This document shows positions 27,796-36,284 of a DNA stretch of 64,000 bases, piece by piece. Within the stretch, counting starts at the first letter, position 1. Each line of letters begins with the position of its first letter. Below the pieces are notes generated by a model. That model ran no database searches, was not told the origin of the DNA, and worked only from the letters and a program-made list of their open reading frames with translations. Origin of the DNA: Zunongwangia sp. HGR-M22 (GTDB lineage Bacteria > Bacteroidota > Bacteroidia > Flavobacteriales > Flavobacteriaceae). Where the stretch lies: contig NZ_CP115159.1 in the NCBI RefSeq assembly GCF_027594425.1, positions 1,849,001 through 1,913,000 on the forward strand. Direction: 5' to 3'. Position numbers and translations under genes: made by a program.

Positions 27796-29037
27796 CTATT
27801 CGTATCGAAGCGATTCTATAGGATCTTGTTTTGAGGCTTTAATTGCAGGATATAATCCTGAAAATAGCGCGGTAAGAAGGGTGACAACCACAGCCCAAAA
27901 CATCGCTAACCAAGGCGTTGTAAAATCGAAACCTACTCCGGCCGAAACGGCCATACCAATCAAGATTCCTAAAATTATGCCCAAAATTCCGCCAAATTGA
28001 CCAATAATTAAAGTTTCCATAAAAAATTGGGCGGCAATTGTATTTTTCTTTGCACCAAGTGCTTTACGAACACCAATTTCCCGAGTTCTTTCGGTAACAC
28101 TAACCAGCATTATGTTCATCAGCGCAATAGAAGATCCAAATATGGTTACCAGGCTAATAATCCATGCTGCCATGTTCAAATAGCCAGACATTTCTGCGAT
28201 TTCGTTTAGCAGGCTATCGCTTCTTTCTAGCCCAAAATTATTTGGTTCTATTGGATTTAATTTTCTAATATTTCTAAAGGTTAAGATAGCTTCATCCTGT
28301 GCAGCATCTAAAACTTGCTTATCTTCAACTTTAATACTAAGGTTGTAATTAATCCCGGGATTAGTGAATATAGATCTTGCATGCTGAATGGGTATAAGAA
28401 CTCTTAAATCTTCATTATTACCAAATGTAGATCCTTTAGATTCTAATATCCCAATAATTTTAAATTTTGCACCTCTAACGCTTATAGTTTTGTCGATAGG
28501 ATCTGCACCATTAAAAAGTCCGTTATCTTTAGCAAAATCTGCGCCTACTACGGCTACATTGCTATTATTCTGAATATCAAAATAGTTAAATTCACGTCCT
28601 CTTTCGACTGAAAGTCCCGAGTTGATTATGTAATTTTCGTTAACTCCCAGTACATTTATTTCAGGATCTGTTTTTTCGTTTTCCCATTTAATTTCCGCAG
28701 CAGTGGTTCCGGTAAAGCTAATCGCAGTAGTGGTAAGAGGAAATTGGTAATTATCCTTAAAGCTTTTAACTTCCCTATAGGTAATCACTGGATTTATTTT
28801 ATTTACTTCGTCGCCGCGTTGTGAAGTGTAATTGTAGCGCTGAATATTAAATGTATTAGCGCCCATAGACGCAAAATTTCCGCTAATGGTATTCTCTAAA
28901 GCGCCAACGGCACTAAGTATTCCCACCAAAGCGGTTATCCCTATGGCGATAATGAGTACAGTTAGAATGGTTCTTAAAAGTTGACCCTTAATCGAATCGA
29001 AAGCGATATTGATGTTCTCGCGTATGAGTGCAAACAT
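27796..29037 (-). CDS. MacB/FtsX-type ABC transporter permease
   Basis: One N-terminal transmembrane helix (residues 20-42), a large periplasmic MacB_PCD domain (about 43-280), then three helices forming the FtsX domain. The latter includes LMNIMLVSVTERTREIGVRKALGAKKNTI, the coupling loop of the family, and ends KASKQDPIESLRYE. The family acts by mechanotransmission: ATP hydrolysis drives periplasmic substrate movement towards TolC-like or Lol partners. No ATPase or membrane-fusion gene is adjacent, so the substrate is unknown. 413 residues is typical. Confidence 0.9.
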   Translation of the reverse strand: MFALIRENINIAFDSIKGQLLRTILTVLIIAIGITALVGILSAVGALENTISGNFASMGANTFNIQRYNYTSQRGDEVNKINPVITYREVKSFKDNYQFPLTTTAISFTGTTAAEIKWENEKTDPEINVLGVNENYIINSGLSVERGREFNYFDIQNNSNVAVVGADFAKDNGLFNGADPIDKTISVRGAKFKIIGILESKGSTFGNNEDLRVLIPIQHARSIFTNPGINYNLSIKVEDKQVLDAAQDEAILTFRNIRKLNPIEPNNFGLERSDSLLNEIAEMSGYLNMAAWIISLVTIFGSSIALMNIMLVSVTERTREIGVRKALGAKKNTIAAQFFMETLIIGQFGGILGIILGILIGMAVSAGVGFDFTTPWLAMFWAVVVTLLTALFSGLYPAIKASKQDPIESLRYE

Positions 29038-29249
29038 ATTTTGAAATTTCAGTCACTATAAGTTAGACTCAATTTTAGGAATAATGTTACTTAAAATTTG
29101 AAAATTGTTTAGGTTCGAACAAAATTTAAGATATTTGCAGCCGATAAAATGGTCTGCAAAGCAAATATAGCAGCCTATTTTAACTAATTTGAATAATATA
29201 TTTTTGAACTGAAAGAATACAGGATTTCTCCTGAAGATAGATTGATTTT

Positions 29250-30617
29250 ATGGCACAAAAACCTTCAATACCAAAAGGAACTAGAGATTTTACTCCGCAG
29301 GAAGTGGCAAAACGAAATTTTATTTTCGATACCATAAAAAGAGAATTTAAAAAATTTGGATTTCGAGCGATCGAAACACCAAGTTTTGAAAATTCTGAAA
29401 CCCTGATGGGAAAGTATGGAGATGAAGGCGATCGTCTAATTTTTAAAATTCTTAACTCTGGAGACTTTTTAAAGAAAGCTGACAAGAGTGCTTTAACCAA
29501 TCAAGACAGTTTAAAGCTAACACCTTCTATTTCAGAAAAAGCATTAAGATACGATTTAACCGTACCATTTGCGCGTTTCGTTGTACAGCATCAAAATGAA
29601 ATTGATTTTCCGTTTAAACGCTATCAAATTCAGCCTGTTTGGCGTGCCGATCGTCCACAAAAAGGCAGGTTTAGAGAATTTTATCAATGTGATGCCGATG
29701 TTGTAGGAAGCGATAGTTTATGGCAAGAAGTGGAGTTTGTGCAATTGTACGATGCCGTTTTTTCAGGGTTAAAATTAGAGGGAGTTACTATAAAAATTAA
29801 TAATCGTAAAATTTTATCTGGTTTTGCTGAAGTAATAGGTGAGCAGGATAAATTGGTCGATTTTACAGTTGCGCTAGACAAGCTGGACAAGATAGGTGAA
29901 GATGGTGTGGTAAAAGAAATGCTCTCTAAAGGTATTGCTGAAGATGCTATCGAGAAAATTAAGCCTATTTTCGGCTTAAACGGAAGCTTTGCTGAAAAGA
30001 TTGCAGCAATAAAATCAATATTAGCAACTTCTGAAGTTGGTCTTAAAGGAATCGAGGAGCTAGAATTTATTCAAAATGCGATCTCAGAAATCCCTTTAAA
30101 AACTGCGAATCTCGATTTAGATGTTACTTTGGCGCGTGGTTTAAATTATTATACCGGTGCAATTTTTGAAGTTGCGGCACCCAAAAATGTTAAAATGGGA
30201 TCGATTGGTGGCGGTGGTCGATATGATGATCTTACGGGAATTTTTGGGCTAAAAAATATAAGTGGTGTAGGGATTTCATTTGGTTTAGATAGAATTTATT
30301 TGGTTTTGGAAGAATTAGATTTATTTCCAGATGCTGTTGTTGATGATGTAAAAGCCTTATTTATAAACTTCGGAACAAAAGAAGCACTTTATTCCTTTAA
30401 AGGAGTTAATAAATTACGTGCGAACGGAGTTAACGCCGAAGTATTTCCGGATGCTGCGAAAATGAAAAAGCAGATGAATTATGCCAATAAGCGCAATATT
30501 CCGTTTGTTATTTTAGCCGGAGATGAAGAAATGAAAGAAGGAAAATACACGCTTAAAAATATGAAAACCGGTGAGCAGGATCGTCTTACTTTGGAAGAAA
30601 TTATTTCTAAAATATAA
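29250..30617 (+). CDS. hisS: Histidyl-tRNA synthetase
   Basis: Class II synthetase charging tRNA-His. N-terminal [11 protein letters not shown], motif 2 region [23 protein letters not shown] near residue 130, the HisA motifs [15 protein letters not shown] near 295 and [14 protein letters not shown] near 325, then the C-terminal anticodon domain with [15 protein letters not shown]. 455 residues is normal. It is divergent from the MacB-type permease and ends at a strong terminator. Confidence 0.96.
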   Translation: MAQKPSIPKGTRDFTPQEVAKRNFIFDTIKREFKKFGFRAIETPSFENSETLMGKYGDEGDRLIFKILNSGDFLKKADKSALTNQDSLKLTPSISEKALRYDLTVPFARFVVQHQNEIDFPFKRYQIQPVWRADRPQKGRFREFYQCDADVVGSDSLWQEVEFVQLYDAVFSGLKLEGVTIKINNRKILSGFAEVIGEQDKLVDFTVALDKLDKIGEDGVVKEMLSKGIAEDAIEKIKPIFGLNGSFAEKIAAIKSILATSEVGLKGIEELEFIQNAISEIPLKTANLDLDVTLARGLNYYTGAIFEVAAPKNVKMGSIGGGGRYDDLTGIFGLKNISGVGISFGLDRIYLVLEELDLFPDAVVDDVKALFINFGTKEALYSFKGVNKLRANGVNAEVFPDAAKMKKQMNYANKRNIPFVILAGDEEMKEGKYTLKNMKTGEQDRLTLEEIISKI

Positions 30618-30621
30618 TGAT

Positions 30622-30650
30622 AAAAGCCCCAATTTCGGGGCTTTTATTTT
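30622..30650. terminator. Terminator after hisS
   Basis: AAAAGCCCC (30622-30630), loop AATTTC, GGGGCTTTT followed by ATTTTTATT. Symmetric, so it can also serve the convergent aldo/keto reductase gene that ends at 30682. Confidence 0.85.
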
Positions 30651-30681
30651 TATTGCTTTGTAATCTTTAATTTAATAATTA

Positions 30682-31629
30682 TTAGGAACTGGCTTTATTC
30701 AGTTTATTCATATCCTCTTCAGTTAAATTTACTGAAGTAGCCTCTTCAAAAGCTTTTAGATGTGAAGATTTTGTAGCACTGGCAATAGCGGCGGTAATTC
30801 CAGGTCTGTTAATTATCCATGCTAAAGCCACGCCGGCGTTAGAAATTCCGTGTTCTTCAGAAACTTCGTCTAAAGATTTCAAAATATTCTTGCCACGATC
30901 GTCCAGATAGTTTTTTACAAAATCTTTTCTATTCTGCCCTTCAAGATCATCTTCGCTACGATACTTTCCGGTTAAAAATCCACTTGCTAAAGAAAAGTAA
31001 GTGGTAATGCTTACATTATTTTGCTGACATAATTCAAGAATATCGCCTTCAACCTTATCACGATTCATCAAATTATATTCTTGCTGAAATACTTGATATT
31101 TAGGTAGATTTTTATTTTTTGAAGCATTTAAAGAATCTCGTAATCGCGCCGGACTCAAATTTGAAGCTCCAATGTATTTTACGTGTCCTTTTTTAATTAG
31201 TTTTTGATAGGCTCCCAAAGTTTCTTCAACGGGTGTACGATCGTCGTCCCAGTGGGTATAGTACAAGTCGATATAATCGGTTTGTAATCTTTTCAAGGAA
31301 TCTTGAGCTGCTTTTAGTATATATTCTTCAGAAATATCTTTTTGGCCTTGTCCCATATCAGAACCTACTTTGGTTGCCAGTGTAATTTTATCTCTAACGC
31401 CGCGATCTTTCATCCATTTACCAATGATTTTTTCAGATTCACCACCAGAATTGCCTTCTGCCCATCTAGAATATACATCTGCTGTATCTATACATGTATA
31501 TCCTTTTTCAAGAAGCTCGTCGAGCATTGCGAAGGATTCCTTTTCATCTAAAGTCCAACCAAATACATTTCCTCCGAAGATAATTTTTGGCGTCACTAAA
31601 TCTGTATTTCCTAAATTACTTAAGTTCAT
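30682..31629 (-). CDS. Aldo/keto reductase
   Basis: NADPH-dependent carbonyl reductase with a TIM-barrel fold. The catalytic tetrad is present: D48 and Y53 in CIDTADVYSRW, K87 in LATKVGS and H126 in YYTHWD. The C-terminal AGVALAWIINRPGITAAIASATKSSHL binds the cofactor. 315 residues, of the YajO/general-stress type; the substrate cannot be told. A minus-strand TAATTTTG (31648-31641) matches the -7 element and ends 12 bases before the ATG, so the leader is very short. Confidence 0.9.
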   Translation of the reverse strand: MNLSNLGNTDLVTPKIIFGGNVFGWTLDEKESFAMLDELLEKGYTCIDTADVYSRWAEGNSGGESEKIIGKWMKDRGVRDKITLATKVGSDMGQGQKDISEEYILKAAQDSLKRLQTDYIDLYYTHWDDDRTPVEETLGAYQKLIKKGHVKYIGASNLSPARLRDSLNASKNKNLPKYQVFQQEYNLMNRDKVEGDILELCQQNNVSITTYFSLASGFLTGKYRSEDDLEGQNRKDFVKNYLDDRGKNILKSLDEVSEEHGISNAGVALAWIINRPGITAAIASATKSSHLKAFEEATSVNLTEEDMNKLNKASS

Positions 31630-31803
31630 AATTTTTTAGACAAAATTAATTACTTCCTTAAAGCCATAAAAGTCGGTCTTAGCTTTTAAGTTATGATTAA
31701 CGTACAGAAAATTTTATAGCATTTTAAGATCCCTAGATTTAATAACATATTCCTAAAATCGTTAAAACCTCTTTAAATTAATTTTTAAAGATTTAAAATC
31801 ATG

Positions 31804-31811
31804 TAAGTTTG
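31804..31811 (+). promoter_or_regulatory. -7 promoter element of the BRCT-like gene
   Basis: TAAGTTTG matches TAnnTTTG and lies 36 bases before the ATG at 31848. No convincing -33 TTG is present. Confidence 0.35.
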
Positions 31812-31847
31812 CTTCGAAATTATGTAGAAATTATCTAAAGCGAATTT

Positions 31848-32279
31848 ATGATGGCTTCAATTTTACTAGCGATATATGTTTTAATTCTAATGGCGATACT
31901 TTTTATTGCTTGGAATTATTTCAATTCTTCTGAGGAAAATATAAAGCAACCAGTAAATAATGCGAAGCATAATAATTTTGAAGGTAAGAAAGTAGTTTTT
32001 GATGGTCATTTAGATAAGGATCGAGAATTCAGAATTAAAAATGAGCTTGAAACTAGTAATGCCATTATCGAAAATAAAATGACTGAAGATACTGATTTGT
32101 TAGTTACAGGAAAAAATCCTGATTGGTTGGTAGTAGATGAGGCTAAAAGTATAGGCGTTACGATAGTTAATGAAATGGACTGGCAAAATATAAATAAGGC
32201 TAAGCAACAAATTAAATTGAAACGTAATATAGTCTTAATACCGAAAAAAAAGCAAGCGGATTCTGCCGAAATTATTTAA
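31848..32279 (+). CDS. Membrane-anchored BRCT-like domain protein
   Basis: One hydrophobic helix (residues 3-25) followed by a short polar linker and then a domain from FEGKKVVFDGHL (residue 45) to NEMDWQNI (residue 118). Aligned by eye with the BRCT domain of NAD-dependent DNA ligase, it keeps the GK.VVF.G.L opening, the TDLLVTGKNP strand-turn and the DEAKSIGVTIVNEMDW helix-strand with the conserved Trp. BRCT domains usually bind phosphopeptides or DNA ends; a membrane-tethered single BRCT is unusual. 143 residues, ending in a basic tail. No neighbour suggests a partner. Confidence 0.6.
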   Translation: MMASILLAIYVLILMAILFIAWNYFNSSEENIKQPVNNAKHNNFEGKKVVFDGHLDKDREFRIKNELETSNAIIENKMTEDTDLLVTGKNPDWLVVDEAKSIGVTIVNEMDWQNINKAKQQIKLKRNIVLIPKKKQADSAEII

Positions 32280-32308
32280 ATTTATGGCTCTTAATTAACA
32301 ATTTCGAT

Positions 32309-32881
32309 TTGAAAATTACTTTTATATTGATAAGTCTTTTTGTAAGCTTTCATTCCTCTTCCCAATGTTATGATTTAGGCCCAAAAAGGAAAAATAATGA
32401 TTCTTATTTCTTTGCGGCGGTGGGAGCAGATCCTATTCCTGAGCAAAAATGGATAAATGTTGAAGATCCCGATTTTACGACAGATGGCTTAGATTTAGTT
32501 TTTAAGGCTGGTTATGGTACTAATAAATTATTGTTTATTCCCATTGAGTTAAATCTTTTTTACGAAAGATTTAGTGATGTGAACTATCAACAGTTTGGAA
32601 TTGGTGGAAGTATATATACTGTTTTTCTTAACGATAAGATACAGGCCCTCGCAGGAGGGGATTTAGGATTGGTAAGTCGAGATTATCCATTTGATGAGGA
32701 TCTTGATTCAGATCAATTTGTGAATCTGGCGATGGATCTAGAATTGAGGTACATTTTGAATACCAATTTTAGATTGGGTGTGCAATTTAATTTTGAAAAG
32801 AGAGATGATATTAAACCTCAATTTGAAGCTAGAAATTATTATGTAGGTAGCTCATACGTCTTTTTATACTACACTTTTTAA
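32309..32881 (+). CDS. Probable outer-membrane beta-barrel protein, TTG start
   Basis: The frame begins with TTG at 32309; no ATG occurs before the signal peptide KITFILISLFVSFHSSSQ, so TTG is probably the real start. After cleavage come alternating strands ending in aromatic residues (IYTVFLNDKIQALAGGDLGLVSRDY, NFRLGVQFNFEKRDD, YYVGSSYVFLYYTF). The terminal F and the pattern are those of a small 8-stranded outer-membrane barrel. No specific family is recognised. 190 residues. It ends 13 bases from the convergent PepSY gene. Confidence 0.6.
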   Translation: MKITFILISLFVSFHSSSQCYDLGPKRKNNDSYFFAAVGADPIPEQKWINVEDPDFTTDGLDLVFKAGYGTNKLLFIPIELNLFYERFSDVNYQQFGIGGSIYTVFLNDKIQALAGGDLGLVSRDYPFDEDLDSDQFVNLAMDLELRYILNTNFRLGVQFNFEKRDDIKPQFEARNYYVGSSYVFLYYTF

Positions 32882-32894
32882 TCTTTTTCTAAGG

Positions 32895-34442
32895 CTATAC
32901 TGGCTTTTTCATTCTAATAAGAATACCAATACTTATCAAAGAAATTGCGATCCAGAATATATCTACAAATAGTATCGCAGTTTGATTTTCTTGATACATT
33001 ATCCACAACCAGTTTCCAGAAGTTATTCCGTTTATGATAGGAACGAAAATTCCGAAGATGCTTCCAAGTAATAACGTATGTTTTGTTGTTAAGTAATTAT
33101 TCTTTCTTAAACTGAAGAACAGCGTAAAAATTAACCAACCAATAAAAAATACGGCATAAAGGATAGATTGTCGATTAGTATCTAAACTTCTTGGTAAATA
33201 TTTAGCCACAAGTATGCTTAAAGCGGTCATAGGGTATAGGCTCATACAAATTGAAATGTAGAAATAGCCTAATCCTCTATTAAACTTTCGCTTCTTTTCT
33301 GATATATGTTTTTTATCTCTCGCCTCCAGCCAGATTAAAACACCGCTTAGAATCACAAAGCATGTAATAATTGCTAAAACAAAATAGATTATTTTAAGAG
33401 ATAGGCCGCCAAAATCTCCAAAATGAAGTTTTCTAATTGCTACTTCTACAACTTCAGCATACCCAGGATCTTCTGGATTTTTTTCTTCAGTAATAGTATT
33501 TGTCATTACATCGTACACTATCCTTCCGTGACCGAGAAAAGCTTTTTTAGAATTTAAAAGCCCGTCAATTTGAAACTTCATATTAGTACCACCATAGTTT
33601 TTGATATAAATCTGGGAAGGTTCAAAATCTGGCCATTTCTCGTTTGTTTTTTCAACAAAATCATTGAGGCTTGGTATCTCTTTAGTAGCCTCTGCTTTCC
33701 ACTCATACGTCTTTTGCATGGGACGAAGCTCAGCTAAAGCCGCTTCTTGATCGCCATTATAAACATAATTAATAGGTAAAAGGACCAATGCCGATAAGCA
33801 AAGAAAACAACTTGTAATGGCGAACATAAACTGAAACGGTAATCCTATAACGCCTAAGGCCGTATGAGCATCTGTCCAAATAGTTTTCAGTTTTGTGGTA
33901 GGTCTAAAAATATAAAAATTAGAGACTATTTTTTTCCAATGAACTATGATTCCGCTTATAATCGCTAACAAGAAAAAGAAAGCGATTAAGCCAGCAATAT
34001 AAATACCATAGATTGGAATTTGATGGAAAAAATGTAATCGATATATAAGTTCACCAATACTATAAAATTCGTAATAAGTGGATAATCTATATTTCCTAGT
34101 GTGTAGGTTGTAATAAGTAGCAATCTTGTCTTCGTCACTAGCGTTCTTTGCTTTAGAGCTGGTAAGCCCTACAAACATCTTCTGCTTAACGTCTGGAGGA
34201 ATCATTCTTATATCTCTTCCGGTTAAGTGTAGGCCTTCGTTCTCTAAAGTTTGCATGGCGCGATCATAATCTATATTTGATGCGATTTCCATGTCAACGT
34301 TTTCACCTTTTTCCCATGCGGTAATTTCATCTTTAATCAGTGCAAAAGCTCCGCAAAAAAAAATGATAAATAAAGCAGCACTAATTATGATACCACTTAT
34401 AGTATGTAAATGAAAAAATACGTTGTAATTTCTTTTTGCCAT
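32895..34442 (-). CDS. PepSY-associated TM protein, iron-uptake type
   Basis: Four to six transmembrane helices with periplasmic PepSY-type segments. The N-terminus FFHLHTISGIIISAALFIIFFCGAFALIKDE is diagnostic for the PepSY_TM family, and the conserved histidines (HLH near 12, LHFFHQIP near 135, TDAHTALGVIG near 190, KLHFGDFGG near 345) look like haem or metal ligands. Homologues are thought to be inner-membrane ferric-siderophore reductases. 515 residues. It is the last gene of a three-gene operon, 1 base after the upstream stop. Confidence 0.82.
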   Translation of the reverse strand: MAKRNYNVFFHLHTISGIIISAALFIIFFCGAFALIKDEITAWEKGENVDMEIASNIDYDRAMQTLENEGLHLTGRDIRMIPPDVKQKMFVGLTSSKAKNASDEDKIATYYNLHTRKYRLSTYYEFYSIGELIYRLHFFHQIPIYGIYIAGLIAFFFLLAIISGIIVHWKKIVSNFYIFRPTTKLKTIWTDAHTALGVIGLPFQFMFAITSCFLCLSALVLLPINYVYNGDQEAALAELRPMQKTYEWKAEATKEIPSLNDFVEKTNEKWPDFEPSQIYIKNYGGTNMKFQIDGLLNSKKAFLGHGRIVYDVMTNTITEEKNPEDPGYAEVVEVAIRKLHFGDFGGLSLKIIYFVLAIITCFVILSGVLIWLEARDKKHISEKKRKFNRGLGYFYISICMSLYPMTALSILVAKYLPRSLDTNRQSILYAVFFIGWLIFTLFFSLRKNNYLTTKHTLLLGSIFGIFVPIINGITSGNWLWIMYQENQTAILFVDIFWIAISLISIGILIRMKKPV

Positions 34443-34443
34443 A

Positions 34444-34746
34444 TTAGATTATCGGGTAGTATAGTTTACCAAAATAAACGCCAACATATAAAATAAGTGT
34501 AATTAGAAGATATATTCCCCATATTTTCCATCCATTTTCAAATAAATATGGTATGATAAATAAAAGCATCCAAAATAAAAATATGGTGAAAATTGATGTA
34601 ATTAGGACTAATTTATGATCGGGAAGCCAAAAGGCTAACAAGACATGAAGCAATGCTGAAATTGCATAGCCACCAAAAAATCCTGCCGTTAACTTGGCAA
34701 ATTTCTGATGAAAAGATTTAGTAAGATATTTTTTATTTGCTGGCAT
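34444..34746 (-). CDS. Small membrane protein resembling DUF3649
   Basis: 100 residues with three hydrophobic helices; the opening KLTAGFFGGYAISALLHVLLAFWLP resembles the DUF3649 proteins encoded with PepSY_TM genes in proteobacterial siderophore operons. The operon layout supports this. Gaps are 1 base to the PepSY gene and 2 bases to the gene upstream, so translation is coupled. Function is inferred to be an accessory of iron-siderophore reduction. Confidence 0.6.
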   Translation of the reverse strand: MPANKKYLTKSFHQKFAKLTAGFFGGYAISALLHVLLAFWLPDHKLVLITSIFTIFLFWMLLFIIPYLFENGWKIWGIYLLITLILYVGVYFGKLYYPII

Positions 34747-34748
34747 AA

Positions 34749-35075
34749 TTAGAATAAAATTTCAGAAAATAAGCAGAAAATAAACAATAAGCTAAGTATA
34801 GCAAGATTTGGAGTTCTTAATGGCCTACCTAAGATCAATAAGCTAAGGATTAACGTCAAAATGCAAATAAAAATTAATAATCCGCTTACCAAGCCAAATA
34901 CCTTATAAATGAGAAAATAAGATATTAAAAAAGATATAAGGCTAGTGATTTTTGATAACCAAACGCGATCTGCCATGCTTTTTTCAAATGTAACTTTTTC
35001 GATCTTTGTTTTTGGAGACAAATTGTAGTGACACCAGCATCCCAACAAACAAAAAACAATGGCTAGGCTTATCAT
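34749..35075 (-). CDS. Small membrane protein resembling DUF3325
   Basis: 108 residues: an N-terminal helix with LGCWCHYNLSP, then three more helices after a short polar stretch (EKSMADRVWLSK). The order helix, short periplasmic segment, helix pair resembles DUF3325 proteins that partner DUF3649 and PepSY_TM in iron uptake operons. Resemblance is weak at sequence level; operon position is the main support. It is the first gene of the operon and has a good promoter 27 bases upstream. Confidence 0.5.
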   Translation of the reverse strand: MISLAIVFCLLGCWCHYNLSPKTKIEKVTFEKSMADRVWLSKITSLISFLISYFLIYKVFGLVSGLLIFICILTLILSLLILGRPLRTPNLAILSLLFIFCLFSEILF

Positions 35076-35082
35076 GTTTATT

Positions 35083-35131
35083 TAGATTAAATCTATGTAG
35101 GCAAATATATACTGCTAAAATTAGCTTTCAA
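35083..35131 (-). promoter_or_regulatory. Promoter and palindrome of the PepSY iron operon
   Basis: On the minus strand TTG (35131-35129), 19-base spacer, TATATTTG (35109-35102): a full Bacteroidota promoter. The 13-base palindrome TAGATTAAATCTA (35083-35095) lies over the expected transcription start. A repressor there would block initiation; which regulator (for example a Fur-type protein) is unknown. Confidence 0.55.
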
Positions 35132-35303
35132 AAATTTTTTGGACTAAAATTTTGAACTAATTCTAGAGAAAATTTAATTCAAGTTTTTAAGAATAGATTT
35201 CGATACTTTTATAAATGATTTGGGAAGAATACTATAGACTGCATCGTTGCTTTGTATATCTTGTGTCGATTTTTAAGCGCACTTTCTTAGGAATCACTAT
35301 AAT

Positions 35304-36173
35304 ATGGCAACAACAATTTTAATAGTGGGAGCTTCCGGAGAACTAGGAATGCAATTAGTAAAAGAATCTATAAAGAGAGGATTTATAGTAAGAGCACTTA
35401 CACGCTCTGAGCAGGGGTTTGAAAAATTAAAAGAATATACCGATGATATTTGGCGTTTAGATGCCAGTTCAGAAAGAAATAAGCTTCATGACATTACAAG
35501 CGGTATTGATTACGTAGTTTCAGCCTTAGGTAAATCTATAAGCTTGTTCAATCCAACTCCAAATTCATTTTACGATAACGATTATAAAGCGAATAAAAAC
35601 GTTATAAATGATGCCAAAAACCACAATGTAAAAAGGTTTTTTTATGTATCGATGAAGGGAGTCGATAGTGCTTCAGAGTTTACCATTCCCAGAATGCACA
35701 AAAAGGTTGAAGAAGAATTAGAAAAATCGGGTTTAGCCTATTCCATTATACGTCCGGTAGGTTTTTTTTCAGGCCTAAATGATTTAATTATTATGGCGAA
35801 ACGAAAAATTATTCCGCTAATAGGTGATGGGCAGGCTAAAACTAATAGTATTTATCACGGGGATTTAGCAAAATATATAATGACAACTTTTTTAGATCTT
35901 CCTAAGCTTATGGAAATAGGTGGTCCATCTATTCATACGCGAGAGGAAATGGCAGAAATGATAAAGAAACACATTGGAGGTAAAATAATAAAAATGCCTA
36001 CAGCACTTGCCAAGGTAGGTAGTGGATTTTCAGATTTAATTAGTAAAGATCAATTTGGGCACAAATTATCGTATTTTACTTATATCATGACTCATGATAT
36101 GATTGCCGAAAAAAGAGGGTTTTTGAAGTTTGATGATTATTTACAGCGTGTAGATTTAAATAAGATTAAATAA
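35304..36173 (+). CDS. NmrA-like NAD(P)-binding SDR protein
   Basis: Atypical short-chain dehydrogenase: ILIVGASGELGMQLVKESIKRG (residues 5-26) binds the dinucleotide, VRALTRSEQGF discriminates NADP, and DYVVSALGKS and FFYVSMKGVD follow. The catalytic Tyr-Lys pair is not evident, as in NmrA-type sensors and TrxR-like reductases. 289 residues. It starts divergently from the PepSY operon. Possible roles are redox sensing or lipid or quinone reduction; none can be chosen. Confidence 0.8.
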   Translation: MATTILIVGASGELGMQLVKESIKRGFIVRALTRSEQGFEKLKEYTDDIWRLDASSERNKLHDITSGIDYVVSALGKSISLFNPTPNSFYDNDYKANKNVINDAKNHNVKRFFYVSMKGVDSASEFTIPRMHKKVEEELEKSGLAYSIIRPVGFFSGLNDLIIMAKRKIIPLIGDGQAKTNSIYHGDLAKYIMTTFLDLPKLMEIGGPSIHTREEMAEMIKKHIGGKIIKMPTALAKVGSGFSDLISKDQFGHKLSYFTYIMTHDMIAEKRGFLKFDDYLQRVDLNKIK

Positions 36174-36192
36174 ATGACTTCGAAAAACTTAC

Positions 36193-36267
36193 ATGAGGCA
36201 TTTATCAGAAAATAATATCTTATTTTGAGGTAAACCTGGAGGATTTAAATCTGGATTATCTAGTAAA
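36193..36267 (+). repeat. Leader repeat, copy 1, just upstream of the FAD oxidoreductase
   Basis: About 75 bases running from ATGAGG through GAGGTAA to GGATTATCTAGTAAA. It aligns base by base with 37955-38029, which occupies the same position before the next gene. It ends 17 bases before the start codon. Confidence 0.55.
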
Positions 36268-36284
36268 GCAGAAAAAGAAACATT

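Noticed and set aside
29111-29120. GGTTCGAAC, a tRNA T-loop-like sequence
   Set aside because: No acceptor, D or anticodon stems can be drawn around it.
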